Origin: Xenorhabdus cabanillasii
GTDB lineage: Bacteria > Pseudomonadota > Gammaproteobacteria > Enterobacterales > Enterobacteriaceae
Direction of reading: 5' to 3'
Length of the DNA stretch: 64,000 bases
Assembly: GCF_003386665.1 (NCBI RefSeq)
Contig: NZ_QTUB01000001.1
Coordinates: forward strand, 372,001-436,000
Part shown: positions 24,985-35,562 of the stretch, one piece after another
How positions within the stretch are numbered: position 1 is the first letter of the stretch
How the letters are laid out: every line of letters starts with the position of its first letter
Translations under genes and position numbers: made by a program
The notes under the pieces: generated by a model
Told to the model about the DNA's origin: nothing
What the model saw: only the letters and a program-made list of their open reading frames with translations
Database searches by the model: none

Positions 24985-25704
24985 TTAAGTTAATCCCAGT
25001 TCTTCTTTAAGAGGCTTTAAGTAACGTCGGCTGACAGGAATTCGTTCATCATTGCGCAATACCAATTCCGCCTGACCGTTTTCCCCAAAAATAATCTCCC
25101 GTAAATGGGTCATATTGACCAGATACTGACGATGGCAGCGAGTCAGGGGAGTACGGATTTCCAGAGTGCGTAAGGTCAATTCAGTAAAACCTTCCTGTCC
25201 GTTGGCACTCATCACATATACACCACTCAAACGTGAGGTGATATACAGCACATCATCCAGTTGCATCAGCCATATCCGGCTGTGCCCTGTGCAGGGAATA
25301 TATTTCAGTTGCTCATTTTCGGGTTGTAAGTCTGTCAGACTCTGTTTTTGATAACCTGAACGCAGTCGTTGTAATGTCTTGCTCAGTCGCTCCTTTTCCA
25401 GCGGTTTTAGCAGATAATCAAACGCATGCTCTTCAAACGCCTGTATTGCATATTCATCAAAAGCGGTAAGAAAAACGATATAAGGGCGATGTTCAGGATC
25501 GAGCATACCTGCCATTTCAAGTCCGGTGATGCGGGGCATTTGAATATCAAGGAAAACCACATCCGGTTTCAGACGATGAATGGTGCCAATTGCTTCTACT
25601 GCATTGGCACATTCACCGATGATTTGAATATCTGTTTCCTCTTCCAACAGGCAACGTAAATTCTCACGAGCCAGTGGCTCATCATCAACAATTAATACAT
25701 TCAT
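24985..25704 (-). CDS. btsR: LytTR response regulator BtsR (YehT)
   Basis: BtsR is the DNA-binding partner of the pyruvate-responsive BtsS kinase; in E. coli it activates the pyruvate transporter gene btsT. The 239-residue product has a receiver domain with acidic pocket D7/D8, phosphoacceptor D53 ([10 protein letters not shown]) and K at [10 protein letters not shown]-terminal LytTR domain (from about 135) contains the conserved [12 protein letters not shown]. It matches E. coli BtsR in length and motifs. It starts 2 nt after the end of btsS, so the pair is co-transcribed. Confidence 0.93.
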   Translation of the reverse strand: MNVLIVDDEPLARENLRCLLEEETDIQIIGECANAVEAIGTIHRLKPDVVFLDIQMPRITGLEMAGMLDPEHRPYIVFLTAFDEYAIQAFEEHAFDYLLKPLEKERLSKTLQRLRSGYQKQSLTDLQPENEQLKYIPCTGHSRIWLMQLDDVLYITSRLSGVYVMSANGQEGFTELTLRTLEIRTPLTRCHRQYLVNMTHLREIIFGENGQAELVLRNDERIPVSRRYLKPLKEELGLT

Positions 25705-25706
25705 AC

Positions 25707-27404
25707 TTACGCTGCCTTATCAGCCTCTTTTTCCAATGGTAAACATAAAATGACACGGGTAAATTCTTCTGGTTGGCAATCAACATGCACACCATAATGT
25801 TCACCATAGCGAAGCCGCAGGCGCTTATCTACCAGGCTCATTCCAAGTCCATCCCCCATTTTTTTCGGGCAATAAAGCCCCGCATTATCTTCAATTTCTA
25901 CCAATAGCAGATTGGTTTGCTGGTAGGCTCTAATCGTAATTCTTCCGGTATCCAGTAACTGTGACGTGCCATGTTTAATTGCATTCTCGACCATAGGTTG
26001 CAGGGAAAATGCCGGCAATTTGGCATAACGCAGAGACTCCGGTATATCTATGGTTATCTGGAGACGTTCACAGAATCGCGCTTTTTCAATTTGTAAGTAA
26101 GCATTTACATGCTCTATTTCATTTTGTAGTGTGGCGATTTCTTCTGGTCGCTTCAGATTTTTACGAAAGAATGTCGAAAGGTACTGCACAAGCTGACCCG
26201 CTTGCTGGCTATCGCGTCGGATCACCGCCTGTAATGTATTCAGGGCATTAAATAAAAAGTGAGGATTCACTTGTGCGTGAAGTAGTTTCACTTCTGATTG
26301 TAACAGAGACTGCTTATTCCGTTCATATTGTCCCGCAAGGATTTGGGCAGAAAGCAAGCTGGCAATTCCTTCGCCTAATGTCCGGTTGATCGAACTGAAT
26401 AAACGGTTTTTGGCTTCATACAATTTTATCGTACCGATCACTTGCTGATTTTCTCCCCGCAGAGGAATAACCAGTGCTGAACCCAATTTGCAAATGGGAC
26501 TAAGAGAACAGCAATAGGGGGTTTCGTTACCATCAGCGTAGACGACTTCGTTATTTGCTATCGCACGATGTGATTGCTCGGAAGCAATGGGCGTACCCGG
26601 CAAGTGATGGTCAGAACCAATACCGATAAATGCCAGTAGTTTTTCCCGATCAGTAATTGCGACAGCTCCGATTTCCAGTTCCTGATAGATAACTTTTGCT
26701 ACACGCATGCTGTTAGCTTCATTAAATCCCTTAAGTAATATCCCTTCGGTACATACCGCAATTTTCAGGGCCTGGGCAGAAAAAGCACTGGTATATTTTT
26801 CGAATATGGCGCGTCTGTCCAGCAAGATGCGGATAAACATAGCTGCCCCGATACTGTTAGCGATGATCATAGGAGCGGCGATATTTTTCACTAAATTAAA
26901 TGCTTCATTGAAAGGGTTAGTAAACAGCAGAATAATTCCCATCTGAGCACATTCGGCAAAGAATGTCACAATCGCCGCAGTCCATAGATTAAGTAACTTA
27001 TTGATCTTGCCCTGCTTGATTAAATAACTGTGTACAAGACCGCCAATAATGCCTTCTATAATGGTGGATACCATACAACTGAATGCGGTCATCCCACCAA
27101 GGGAATAGCGATGCAATCCTCCTGTGAATCCTACCATCGCTCCGACTGCTGGCCCGCCGAGGAAACCACCTAATACAGCACCAATAGCACGGGTATTAGC
27201 AATAGAATCATTAACATGCAGACCGAAATATGTTCCCATGATGCAGAAGATGGAGAAAATGGCATAACACATGAGCTTATGAGGTAAGCGAATACTCACT
27301 TGCAGTAAAGGAATGAACAGAGGTGTTTTACTCAGTAGCCAGGCAATCACCAGATAAATACACATCTGCTGGAGCAGTAGTAAAACGAGGTTAAATTCAT
27401 ACAT
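25707..27404 (-). CDS. btsS: Sensor histidine kinase BtsS (YehU)
   Basis: BtsS is a LytS-type membrane sensor with high affinity for pyruvate in E. coli. The 565 residues begin with about six membrane segments (5-195) of the 5TM-LYT type, including the [21 protein letters not shown] signature region. A GAF-like segment follows (about 210-335). The kinase has the H-box [19 protein letters not shown] with H382 and an ATPase domain containing VENAIKHG and GDGLGMSLV. In E. coli the pair lies elsewhere, so its place after deaD is a lineage-specific arrangement. Confidence 0.93.
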   Translation of the reverse strand: MYEFNLVLLLLQQMCIYLVIAWLLSKTPLFIPLLQVSIRLPHKLMCYAIFSIFCIMGTYFGLHVNDSIANTRAIGAVLGGFLGGPAVGAMVGFTGGLHRYSLGGMTAFSCMVSTIIEGIIGGLVHSYLIKQGKINKLLNLWTAAIVTFFAECAQMGIILLFTNPFNEAFNLVKNIAAPMIIANSIGAAMFIRILLDRRAIFEKYTSAFSAQALKIAVCTEGILLKGFNEANSMRVAKVIYQELEIGAVAITDREKLLAFIGIGSDHHLPGTPIASEQSHRAIANNEVVYADGNETPYCCSLSPICKLGSALVIPLRGENQQVIGTIKLYEAKNRLFSSINRTLGEGIASLLSAQILAGQYERNKQSLLQSEVKLLHAQVNPHFLFNALNTLQAVIRRDSQQAGQLVQYLSTFFRKNLKRPEEIATLQNEIEHVNAYLQIEKARFCERLQITIDIPESLRYAKLPAFSLQPMVENAIKHGTSQLLDTGRITIRAYQQTNLLLVEIEDNAGLYCPKKMGDGLGMSLVDKRLRLRYGEHYGVHVDCQPEEFTRVILCLPLEKEADKAA

Positions 27405-27568
27405 ATTTTTTCACGGCATGTTTGATAACGATGAATAAATTTATACGGTCATTATCGAAGCTTGAATTTAACGCCGTCAATGGGTATTCGTATTCATGGG
27501 GTATATCCGCCCTCTTAGGCAAGGGCGGATTTATTGAGGATTTTTTGACGAAATAAATAGGAATAGGG

Positions 27569-30562
27569 TTATTCAGTGCAGATAACGTAATCGGTGACTA
27601 TATCGTTAATAACATGAACTGTACCATCATCTATATTCACGGCGAAATGAGCATTTTTCCCGTGTTCATCTATTCCGGGTGCTGAAGAACGATAAGAACG
27701 GAATTGTGGCCAGCCGTACAGTTCATGCATCGCATTTTGTTGATGTGCCTGGTACAGGCTGGCTAAGTCTTCTGCTGTCGGTAATTTTTTATGCATTTTT
27801 TTACAATACCATACAGCGCCTTTATAAACTCGGCGCGGCCAAATTTCACCGTTTTCAGTATAAGTAGTTATTCCTTTCATGCCCATAACTGCTAACTCGG
27901 CTTGTAACAGAGGTCGGTCAAAAATGGTTCCGTTTGTATTTGTCACCGTTTCAGCCATATGTCCCCAAAAATTTGCGTATTTAGAATCAGGGCTGGTCAC
28001 GACAGTAAAAATAACATCTTCAGTTTTCGGATTTGAGACACCATAAGCTTTTATTTGCAAGGTCGTTTTTACGCCGAGTCCATTTGGATCGATGATGGGG
28101 AGCGATAAACTACCCTGATCTCCCGTTATTCCTTGGTAGTGCCCTGACTCACTGTTTATCAGCGCAGTAACTGTTTGAGGAACTTCCTGACGGTTTAGTG
28201 CTCTGGTTGCTTTCATTTCTATAGGGACATTTTTTACAGGTTGCCCGTGATTGAATGCCTTAATATTCAGAATGACTGTTTCGCCTTTTTTAACTTTTCC
28301 TGTATTGATAGTGACTTCCAGATTATCAGCAATCCCTTTAACTTTTCCGCCTTCAGTGCCACCATAGGTATGGTTACCTTTCTCTTGATCCACGGTGGTA
28401 TCAATCGTTTTGGTATTCCCGGTAATGCGGAGGCCATTCTGTGCCTGAACAATAAGTGCTTTTACTTTACCTGCATCTGACAGGGTCAATGTATAACCGG
28501 GGATCTTACCCGATTCGACGATAGTACTGCCTTTGGTAATATCAATGTTCCCTTTATCTCCCCACACATAGCGTGATTTGTCTACGTTTTTTCCGTTATT
28601 AGCATGGAAGGTATAGGTTGCACTGAGGATATTCCCCATTTCTAATCTGCCTGACATGCTGAGATCTTTAATAATGGGTTGGTCAGGGCGAAAAAAGGTG
28701 ATCTCTATTGGTTTAATATCAAAGCTTTTCACTTCAGGTGTAATGGTCAACACCCCAATTTTTTCACCAGCGGTGAGTAATGCTTCATAGATCCCTGGTT
28801 GAGTTTCTTTTATTTGCCCAATCTGAGGATCTTTACCGGTCCCACTTAATTTACTACTCATGAGTTTGATATCCTTAGCAGCATCAGGCATTGGATTACC
28901 GTTCTCATCTTTCAGTGTCAATTTCAGGATAGTGGTGGAGTGACCATCTGCTGACAGATCACTGTCTTTTGCGGTGAACCTAGATTTGTCAGCACTTGCC
29001 TGTGCTTGTAATACCTGAACCTGAGTTTCTGCTCGTCTGGAAGCATTGCCATGCTCATCGTAGGCAATAGCACCTATGATGTAAGTGTTGTTGCCTTGAC
29101 GATGATATTTCGGCAGGGTCAGCAGGTAGGTATTACTGTTTTGTCGTTTGATCTTGCCTCCGTTGGCAAGCAAGCTTTCAACCTCCCATTGGATCGTTTT
29201 CAGGCCATATTTACTGTTTACTCTAAGATGAATAGGTTTGATTTCACCGGCATGACCGGAAATCAATCTATCTAATGTCAGACTAATGACTTCACGTTTA
29301 CGAAATTCCAAAACAATTTGATTATTACGCTCAACGAGATCATAACGACCGCCTTGTAGCGTATGTTTGAATATCACGGCATCGGGATCAATCTGTGTTG
29401 ACCATGGTGTACCGATGTCATAGTTCAGCTCTATATTGAATTGAGTATTTCCATTGCCGGACATCTCTTGTTTGCGGTCAATATCGAAAGTCAGCAATGG
29501 GACAGGCGTATAATTAATTCCGGCAGTAAAGGCTGAGGGATTCTTTTGGCGGTGATCTTTATTGATTAACCCAACTTCATCGCCAAAATATTGTTCATAT
29601 ACCAACTTACCGCCAAGTTGTGGCAAAGCGGGGAGATACCCTTGTACTTTCAGATCGAACCCATTGGCAGGGCGTTCATCGTAATCTTTCAGTAAATGCG
29701 ATTCTTTCCAGTTACTTAAGCGAAAATAGCCGTTCATGCCTAGTCTCAGATAATCGCGGGAGTACTCTGCACCGAGGCCAAGCCGGGTATTATCTCCGGT
29801 AAGATCGTGATCCAGAAAAGCATTGTATCCTAGCATCCAGCTATCAAAAAACTGACGTTGCCCGATACCGATATTAATGGTATTGCGTTTATCAATGCGG
29901 CGCAGGCCAAATTGAGTGAAGTCCATTTTACTTTTGCTGTCATACAGAGGTAGCAACATATCAAGTTGACTGCCATCCAGACGACCTCTTTTGTCAATAT
30001 TAGCTTGTACACGCGCTGTACCGTAAGATCTCAGCCAGCTCTGGAGTTGTTGACTGGCTTCTCCCACCGCTAAATTGCTTATCTGGTTTATTGCGCTGTC
30101 GCTTGCTTTATTGCTGTTCAGTATCTCACCGACGCGGGTAGCCGCATTAGCCAGCTTGCGTTCTGTATCATCGGTTCCGGCAAATGACTCTGATGAAAAG
30201 TAATTGAATGGTAAATATTTATTAGGGCGAGATTTGGGGACATCAATTTCATCACCAACCCCAAGTACTGGAAACGGTTTGCTGAAAGTCCGGAATTTAT
30301 TTATTTCTTTAAGTTGATTAATGGTGAAACTGTAACGTTGAGCTATTGTATGGATCGTTTCTCCCGGCTTCAAAATATAAGGCTCAGTTGGTATTGCCTG
30401 AGGGGAATGTTGAGAAATCGTATGCGTTCTGGCGACGGCGATAATAGGAGTAAATGTGCCAGCAAGTGGGAACGCAAATTGGGCGATAATATTCACCCAG
30501 GCTATTCGTTTCAGCAAATATTGCTGATTTTGTGCCCAGGATTTATCAAGTTTTTTGTGCAT
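27569..30562 (-). CDS. Intimin/invasin-like inverse autotransporter adhesin
   Basis: This 997-residue surface protein has the architecture of intimin/invasin (type Ve secretion). It has a long N-terminal signal region (about 1-45), a LysM module (62-109, YILKPGETIHTIAQRYSFT) that anchors to peptidoglycan, a linker, and the 12-strand inverse-autotransporter barrel (about 178-430, with FTQFGLRRIDKRNTINIGIGQ). Bacterial Ig-like domains follow, one clearly Big_1-like (LSADGHSTTILKLTLKDENGNP, near 545). The last 130 residues form a distinct tip with YGWPQFRSYRSS and cysteines near the two ends (VWYCKK, YVICTE), like a C-type-lectin fold. Cell attachment is inferred; the receptor is unknown. Confidence 0.88.
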   Translation of the reverse strand: MHKKLDKSWAQNQQYLLKRIAWVNIIAQFAFPLAGTFTPIIAVARTHTISQHSPQAIPTEPYILKPGETIHTIAQRYSFTINQLKEINKFRTFSKPFPVLGVGDEIDVPKSRPNKYLPFNYFSSESFAGTDDTERKLANAATRVGEILNSNKASDSAINQISNLAVGEASQQLQSWLRSYGTARVQANIDKRGRLDGSQLDMLLPLYDSKSKMDFTQFGLRRIDKRNTINIGIGQRQFFDSWMLGYNAFLDHDLTGDNTRLGLGAEYSRDYLRLGMNGYFRLSNWKESHLLKDYDERPANGFDLKVQGYLPALPQLGGKLVYEQYFGDEVGLINKDHRQKNPSAFTAGINYTPVPLLTFDIDRKQEMSGNGNTQFNIELNYDIGTPWSTQIDPDAVIFKHTLQGGRYDLVERNNQIVLEFRKREVISLTLDRLISGHAGEIKPIHLRVNSKYGLKTIQWEVESLLANGGKIKRQNSNTYLLTLPKYHRQGNNTYIIGAIAYDEHGNASRRAETQVQVLQAQASADKSRFTAKDSDLSADGHSTTILKLTLKDENGNPMPDAAKDIKLMSSKLSGTGKDPQIGQIKETQPGIYEALLTAGEKIGVLTITPEVKSFDIKPIEITFFRPDQPIIKDLSMSGRLEMGNILSATYTFHANNGKNVDKSRYVWGDKGNIDITKGSTIVESGKIPGYTLTLSDAGKVKALIVQAQNGLRITGNTKTIDTTVDQEKGNHTYGGTEGGKVKGIADNLEVTINTGKVKKGETVILNIKAFNHGQPVKNVPIEMKATRALNRQEVPQTVTALINSESGHYQGITGDQGSLSLPIIDPNGLGVKTTLQIKAYGVSNPKTEDVIFTVVTSPDSKYANFWGHMAETVTNTNGTIFDRPLLQAELAVMGMKGITTYTENGEIWPRRVYKGAVWYCKKMHKKLPTAEDLASLYQAHQQNAMHELYGWPQFRSYRSSAPGIDEHGKNAHFAVNIDDGTVHVINDIVTDYVICTE

Positions 30563-31340
30563 AAAAATAAACCTGTAATAGTAACAGCGTCAGGTGATGG
30601 CGAAATAAAAGAGGGACAAAACGGTATTGCTTTATTTGAGACATCACAAATTGGTTAACAAAAAAATTGTTAACTTGTTAACGCAAGGATTATTGATCTG
30701 ACATATCTTATATATGTGTTTTTTATTCCAGCATAAAATTATTTAGTGGTCAATGTTACTTTCTATATCAGGCATTGAAAATAAAAAATAACAGGCGATT
30801 TATACGTATTTTTATGAGATTAAAACATGATTTTTATATTTATTTGAATTAAAGCATAATGTTGAAATTTATATATATTATATGAACAAGGATTATATGG
30901 GGAAGGGATAAAATAGCCTTAAATATAAGGGGTTTTTTGACATTTAAATATTCGTTGATAATTATCATTAGTTTTTATTTTTATTATTCTTTGATTTTTC
31001 ATTGGAGAATATTCTGCAATGTGGATTCAGTAAGAACTTTATTTCTAATTCATAATTAAATATTAACTTATGAATTTATTTTAAGAAATAAAAATAATCA
31101 GATAGCAAGTCGAATTGAGGGAATGTGTTAATTTCCCGTCTTACTGCCACTTGAAATTGGTTGGGTATATAATGTGATAAATGGCTACATAAAGCATTTC
31201 ATTTTTGTCAATGATCAGGCGCACGAATTTCTAAAAAGAGTTTATGAAGATAGTGTCACACTAGGCCGGTACAGCTAAACTAATTTGGTAATCGCTGACG
31301 AATTTTGATCGAGTAGTATGCCTGGAGCTTACAAAACATA
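30563..31340. other. AT-rich intergenic region between adhesin and hlyD-like genes
   Basis: This 778-nt region separates the divergent adhesin and HlyD genes and is clearly richer in A+T than its surroundings. I see no credible gene. It contains a short hairpin with a T run near 30917-30936 (CCTTA/TAAGG then GGTTTTTT) and a perfect TATAAT at 31168-31173, 168 nt before the hlyD-like start, without a good -35. AT-rich gaps beside adhesin genes are often bound by H-NS; that is inference here. Confidence 0.5.
31168..31173 (+). promoter_or_regulatory. Possible -10 element for the HlyD/ABC-2 operon
   Basis: TATAAT is a perfect sigma-70 -10 hexamer, 168 nt upstream of the HlyD-family start. No convincing -35 is found 16-18 nt upstream, so an activator or another promoter may be used. 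Confidence 0.3.
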
Positions 31341-32312
31341 ATGAAGAAAAGAACACTTTTCACAATATTGCTGATTATCTTTCTGACCGCAATGGCTGTG
31401 CTTTTTCGCTCACATGATCAGGACTTATTGTTGCAGGGAGAGGTTGAAGCGCCTGAGGTCATCATTGCATCTAAAGCCTCTGGAAGAGTGATTGCGCTTC
31501 ACGTCAGGAGGGGAGACGACGTAAAAGCCGGGCAACTATTGGTAAGCCTCGATGGCCCTGAACTGATTGCAAAAGTTGCCGCAGCCCAAGCCGCCCGTGA
31601 TCAGGCCAAAGCAAAACTCAATTTATCTCTGCATGGAACACGAGAAGAAAATATTCGCAGTCTGGAAGCAGCCTACTTACAGGCTGAATTTGGATATAAA
31701 AATGCTCAACGTGAATTTGAGCGACTCAGTAATATTTCAGTCAAAGGTTATTCATCTGCCAGTGAATTGGATAACGCACGAAATGCACGTGATATTGCTT
31801 ACCAGAAAATGCTGTCAGCAAAAGCGGAGCTGGATGCAGGGAAAAATGGTGATCGTATAGAATTACGGCAACAATATCAGGCGGCATTGAATGAAGCTGA
31901 AGAAAAATTACAGGAGTTAAAAATTCAGAGTCATGATCTACAGGTAAAAGCTCCCGTTGATGGTGAAGTTGGGCCACTTCCGGCGGAGATCGGGCAACTT
32001 TTCAATGCCAATAGCCCATTGGCAACATTAGTACGTATGCCTGAAGCTTACTTTGTCTATAACTTGCGCGAAGATATTCTGGCTAAAGTCCGTAAAGGTG
32101 ACAAAGTGACATTGCGTGTACCGGCTTTGGCTAATAAAGATATTGAGGCAGAAGTACGTTATATCGCTCCAATGGGCGATTACGCAACAAAACGGGCAAC
32201 TCGTGCGACAGGTGACTTTGATCTGAGAACATTTGAAGTGCGTTTATACCCACTACAACCTGTTGATGGGCTGCGTCCGGGAATGAGTGCATTATGGCAC
32301 TGGGATAAATAA
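31341..32312 (+). CDS. HlyD-family periplasmic adaptor protein
   Basis: This 323-residue membrane-fusion protein would link an inner-membrane transporter to an outer-membrane channel. It has one N-terminal membrane helix (about 5-22) and a split lipoyl domain (GEVEAPEVIIASKASGRVIAL; later LQVKAPVDGEVGPL). Between these lies a helical hairpin rich in A, E, K and Q (about 75-195), followed by a beta-barrel segment. The next gene starts 9 nt after its stop. It resembles the YbhG/YhiI class of adaptors paired with ABC-2 exporters; the substrate is unknown. Confidence 0.88.
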   Translation: MKKRTLFTILLIIFLTAMAVLFRSHDQDLLLQGEVEAPEVIIASKASGRVIALHVRRGDDVKAGQLLVSLDGPELIAKVAAAQAARDQAKAKLNLSLHGTREENIRSLEAAYLQAEFGYKNAQREFERLSNISVKGYSSASELDNARNARDIAYQKMLSAKAELDAGKNGDRIELRQQYQAALNEAEEKLQELKIQSHDLQVKAPVDGEVGPLPAEIGQLFNANSPLATLVRMPEAYFVYNLREDILAKVRKGDKVTLRVPALANKDIEAEVRYIAPMGDYATKRATRATGDFDLRTFEVRLYPLQPVDGLRPGMSALWHWDK

Positions 32313-32321
32313 GGTGGCAGC

Positions 32322-33521
32322 TTGATGAGCAGAAAAGCTGCGGGGCATGTCCTTGAATGGCGTGGTTTTGGATGGCACAGCTTTAAGCATGCGTTTACCC
32401 GCGAGCTGGTGGTTGCAGTCCGTAGCCCGATTTTTCACTGGCTGAGTTGGCTGTTTCCTCTGTTGCTGTTTATCTTAATCAGTGCCAATTTTTCGGAAGG
32501 AACACTGCTAAACCTGCCTGTTTCAGTAGTGGATAATGATCACAGTACCTTATCACGCACATTAATCCGCAACTTAAATGCGGCACCTCACGCTGATATC
32601 AAAACTTATGATAATGGCCTGACAGAATCATTAGAGAGATTGGGGAGTGCAAAGGATTACTCTTTACTCTATATCCCCCACGATCTAGAAAAAGATGCAT
32701 TGAGTGGTAAACAGCCAACAGTGAGCATCTATTATAATGCCTTGTTTTATGGTTCAGGGCGTTATTCCGTTCAGGACTTCAGCGGATTGATGGCAGAAAC
32801 AAATGCCAAATATCGTGAAATTATTGCGTCTGAAATTGGTCGTCAGCTTCCACCACTTGCTAAAGCGGCGATGTCTTATGACAGCCTGTTCAATACCAGT
32901 GGCAGTTATATCTATTACCAGCAATTTGCTGCAACCATCCATTTATTACAGCTTTTCGTCGTGACCTGTACTATTTATACGATGGCAAGAGGAAAGCAGC
33001 TCTTAAGCGCAAAATCTTTTGTACCGGCTTTATTAGGAAAACTTGCGCCTTACACCTTGATTTTTACCCTGTTGTTGATGATAGAAATTGCAGCATTGGT
33101 TGCATTTTCTGATGCCAAAGTTGCAGGTAACCCGATATATATGCCGATTGTTGGATTTTTCTATGTGATTGCGGCTCAAAGTATCGGTTTATTACTGTTT
33201 ACTTTCACCAGTAGTGCATTGACGGCTTATTCGCTAATCGGAATGCTGGTCAGTATTGCGATGTCATTTTCTGGCATGGTGGTGCCTGAATTATCAATGG
33301 TATGGCCGGCAAGAGTTATTTCGAATCTGGAGCCATTGACTCACGCTTTAAATGCCATGTTCGATATCTTTCTGCGGGAAGTGTCATTAAAAATCATCCT
33401 GCATATTTGCATGCTATTGATGATTTATCCTTTGGTTTGTGCCTTGTTGATCCGTAATCGCTTGTGGAAACGGCTTAACCAGCCAGGAAAAGTTAATGAT
33501 GCAGAGGAAGCAGATAAATGA
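32322..33521 (+). CDS. ABC-2 type transporter permease (first)
   Basis: This 399-residue protein has the ABC-2 exporter topology: one N-terminal membrane helix (about 38-56, HWLSWLFPLLLFILISANF), a large periplasmic domain starting VSVVDNDHSTLSRTLIRNL, and five C-terminal helices (about 205-375). The N-terminal domain is typical of the ABC2_membrane_3 family (YhhJ, YbhS/R). Its last four bases overlap the start of the second permease, so the two are translationally coupled and probably form a heterodimer. The ATP-binding subunit is not encoded beside it. Confidence 0.85.
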   Translation: MMSRKAAGHVLEWRGFGWHSFKHAFTRELVVAVRSPIFHWLSWLFPLLLFILISANFSEGTLLNLPVSVVDNDHSTLSRTLIRNLNAAPHADIKTYDNGLTESLERLGSAKDYSLLYIPHDLEKDALSGKQPTVSIYYNALFYGSGRYSVQDFSGLMAETNAKYREIIASEIGRQLPPLAKAAMSYDSLFNTSGSYIYYQQFAATIHLLQLFVVTCTIYTMARGKQLLSAKSFVPALLGKLAPYTLIFTLLLMIEIAALVAFSDAKVAGNPIYMPIVGFFYVIAAQSIGLLLFTFTSSALTAYSLIGMLVSIAMSFSGMVVPELSMVWPARVISNLEPLTHALNAMFDIFLREVSLKIILHICMLLMIYPLVCALLIRNRLWKRLNQPGKVNDAEEADK

Positions 33522-34681
33522 ATAACTGGAAGATATATTGGCAAACTTTCCGCAATGTATTGTTGGGAATGCTGGAAAAACCCTTGTGGTTAATGCTGAT
33601 TGTTTCTCTGTGTGTGATGAGTCTGGTTTATGTCCGCCCTACATTATGGGATCTGCCCGTTGCGATTATTGATCAGGACAACAGTCACATGAGCCGTGCA
33701 CTGATCCGCCACATTGATGCGACGGCGAAAGTTGAAACCAAAAGCTACGTTAGTCTTGCTAACGCCCGTAATGACATGTTACGACGGGAAATCTTCGCCA
33801 TTATCATTGTGCCGCCGGATTTTGAAAAACGTCTTTTAGGCGGAAAAAATGTGACAGTACCGGTTTATGGTGACGCGACCAACCGTCTTGCTAATGGGCA
33901 GATTCAGCAGGATTTGGCGTTGGCGTATCAACAGTTATTATCTGAATATAATACACAGTTACTGCTGAAATCGGGTTTCAATACGGAACAGGTGAAAGTA
34001 CTGCTACAACCGATTAAAGGAGAAACCATTGGATTATTCAATCCGGGGATCAGTTATGCCGCAATTGTTTTTCCCGGACTACTGGTGATGCTTTTGCAGC
34101 ACTCTTTGTTGATTGCTTGTGTACGTGTGAGTATCACCATACGTGGCACTCCTAACGGTAAGCCTCCACTTCCTGTCTATCTGGGTGCTTTGTCTGCGCT
34201 GTTGCCTATTTGGTTGTTTCTGTCTGTGATCTTTTTTGTTTTGTGGCCATGGGTACTGGGATATCGGCAGGATGCACCAATTTATCAATTATTGCTGATA
34301 ACTTTCCCGTTCCTGCTGGCAGTGTTGGGGTTAGGGAAACTGGTAACGGAGTGTTTGCGCAGTGTGGAAATGATTTATCTGACATTGGCGTTTATCACTA
34401 CTCCTGTTTTCTATATTTCGGGGACTATCTGGCCGGTTCAGGCGATGCCCGGTTGGGTAAGAGCGATTTCATCCGCTTTGCCATCCACATGGGCAACCAA
34501 AATTATCGCAGGCATAAATCAAATGAACATGCCCTTACAAAGTATGTTGGGAGATATTGCAATGATCCTGTTCCTTGGTGTCGTGTACATGATCCTGGGG
34601 ATTTTGGTTGGGATGTTGCGTAATGGTGAGCTGAGGGGACTGAGGATTTTTATGAAACGGCAGCGAAAGAATAAACAATAA
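33518..34681 (+). CDS. ABC-2 type transporter permease (second)
   Basis: This 387-residue paralogue of the preceding protein shares its layout: an N-terminal membrane helix (about 20-40), a periplasmic domain with LPVAIIDQDNSHMSRALIRHI that mirrors the DNDHSTLSRTLIRN segment of its neighbour, and five or six C-terminal helices. It begins within the ATGA overlap with the upstream gene. With the HlyD protein it forms a three-gene export system that lacks a nucleotide-binding subunit in this window. Confidence 0.85.
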   Translation: MNNWKIYWQTFRNVLLGMLEKPLWLMLIVSLCVMSLVYVRPTLWDLPVAIIDQDNSHMSRALIRHIDATAKVETKSYVSLANARNDMLRREIFAIIIVPPDFEKRLLGGKNVTVPVYGDATNRLANGQIQQDLALAYQQLLSEYNTQLLLKSGFNTEQVKVLLQPIKGETIGLFNPGISYAAIVFPGLLVMLLQHSLLIACVRVSITIRGTPNGKPPLPVYLGALSALLPIWLFLSVIFFVLWPWVLGYRQDAPIYQLLLITFPFLLAVLGLGKLVTECLRSVEMIYLTLAFITTPVFYISGTIWPVQAMPGWVRAISSALPSTWATKIIAGINQMNMPLQSMLGDIAMILFLGVVYMILGILVGMLRNGELRGLRIFMKRQRKNKQ

Positions 34682-34975
34682 TCAAGAATTATCGTCAGAC
34701 TGATAATGAAAATATATTGATTTGGGACGGGTTCCGTGCAAATGTCACTGGTGCTGATTTACTGGATCTCAGTGATAGAATTTTATTATCAATGCTTGAG
34801 ATAGTATCAGGAAATATCACAGTATTTTGGCAAAATAACATGTTCCTTTTCACGAAAAGGGATCTGACTTGTGTTAGGTAAAATCCACTTTCCGTTTTGG
34901 TTTATTATCGTTAGCTGAATTTATCAAAGCGGAACAAAAAGAGGGCGCAGATCAGAACGATCGCGCGTTATCGTC

Positions 34976-35479
34976 ATGTTAATCAGGGTCGAAATTCCGG
35001 TTGATGCCATGGGTATTGATCGCTTGCTGCGAGAATCCTTTGAGACATCGTCAGAAGCTGAGTTAGTTCATCGATTAAGAGAAGATGGCTTGTTGACGCT
35101 GGGTGTTGTTGCGACTGACGATGAAGGTCACGTGATTGGCTATGTTGGTTTCACACCTGTTGACATCAATGGTCAGGATCATAATTGGGTTGGATTGGCG
35201 CCATTGGTAGTGTCTGAACCGTATCGTCGTCAGGGCATTGGTGAGAAGTTAGTGTATGAAGGATTGGATAGCCTGAATGAGTTCGGTTATGGCGCAGTAG
35301 TCGTGCTTGGTAAACCTGAATATTATCACCGTTTTGGTTTCAGGCTTGCTAAAGAGTACCAATTACATTGCCAATGGCCTGATCGTGAGGAATTCTTTCA
35401 GATTTACACACTGGCTGATGTCTCGCTGGATGATTGTCATGGTTTAGTCACATATCCCAGTCATTTTGACTATGTGTAA
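34976..35479 (+). CDS. yhbS: GNAT N-acetyltransferase YhbS
   Basis: YhbS is a conserved enteric GNAT-family protein whose substrate is not settled. The 167 residues equal the E. coli length and begin MLIRVEIPVDAMGIDRLLRE. The acetyl-CoA-binding motif is LVVSEPYRRQGIGEKLVYEGL (about 79-99, with the Q/RxxGxG/A core RRQGIG). GYGAVVVLGKPEYYHRFGF follows, as in YhbS. It lies beside yhbQ and near yhbP, as in E. coli. Confidence 0.93.
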   Translation: MLIRVEIPVDAMGIDRLLRESFETSSEAELVHRLREDGLLTLGVVATDDEGHVIGYVGFTPVDINGQDHNWVGLAPLVVSEPYRRQGIGEKLVYEGLDSLNEFGYGAVVVLGKPEYYHRFGFRLAKEYQLHCQWPDREEFFQIYTLADVSLDDCHGLVTYPSHFDYV

Positions 35480-35562
35480 CTATAAGATGTAATTACAAGA
35501 TGTAAATACAGAAGTAGTAAATACACGCTGAAGTAATGCCGGAGATACTCTGGCAACAACGT

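Noticed and set aside
30563..31340. Insertion sequence remnant in the AT-rich gap
   Set aside because: I could not find terminal inverted repeats, a target duplication or transposase fragments.
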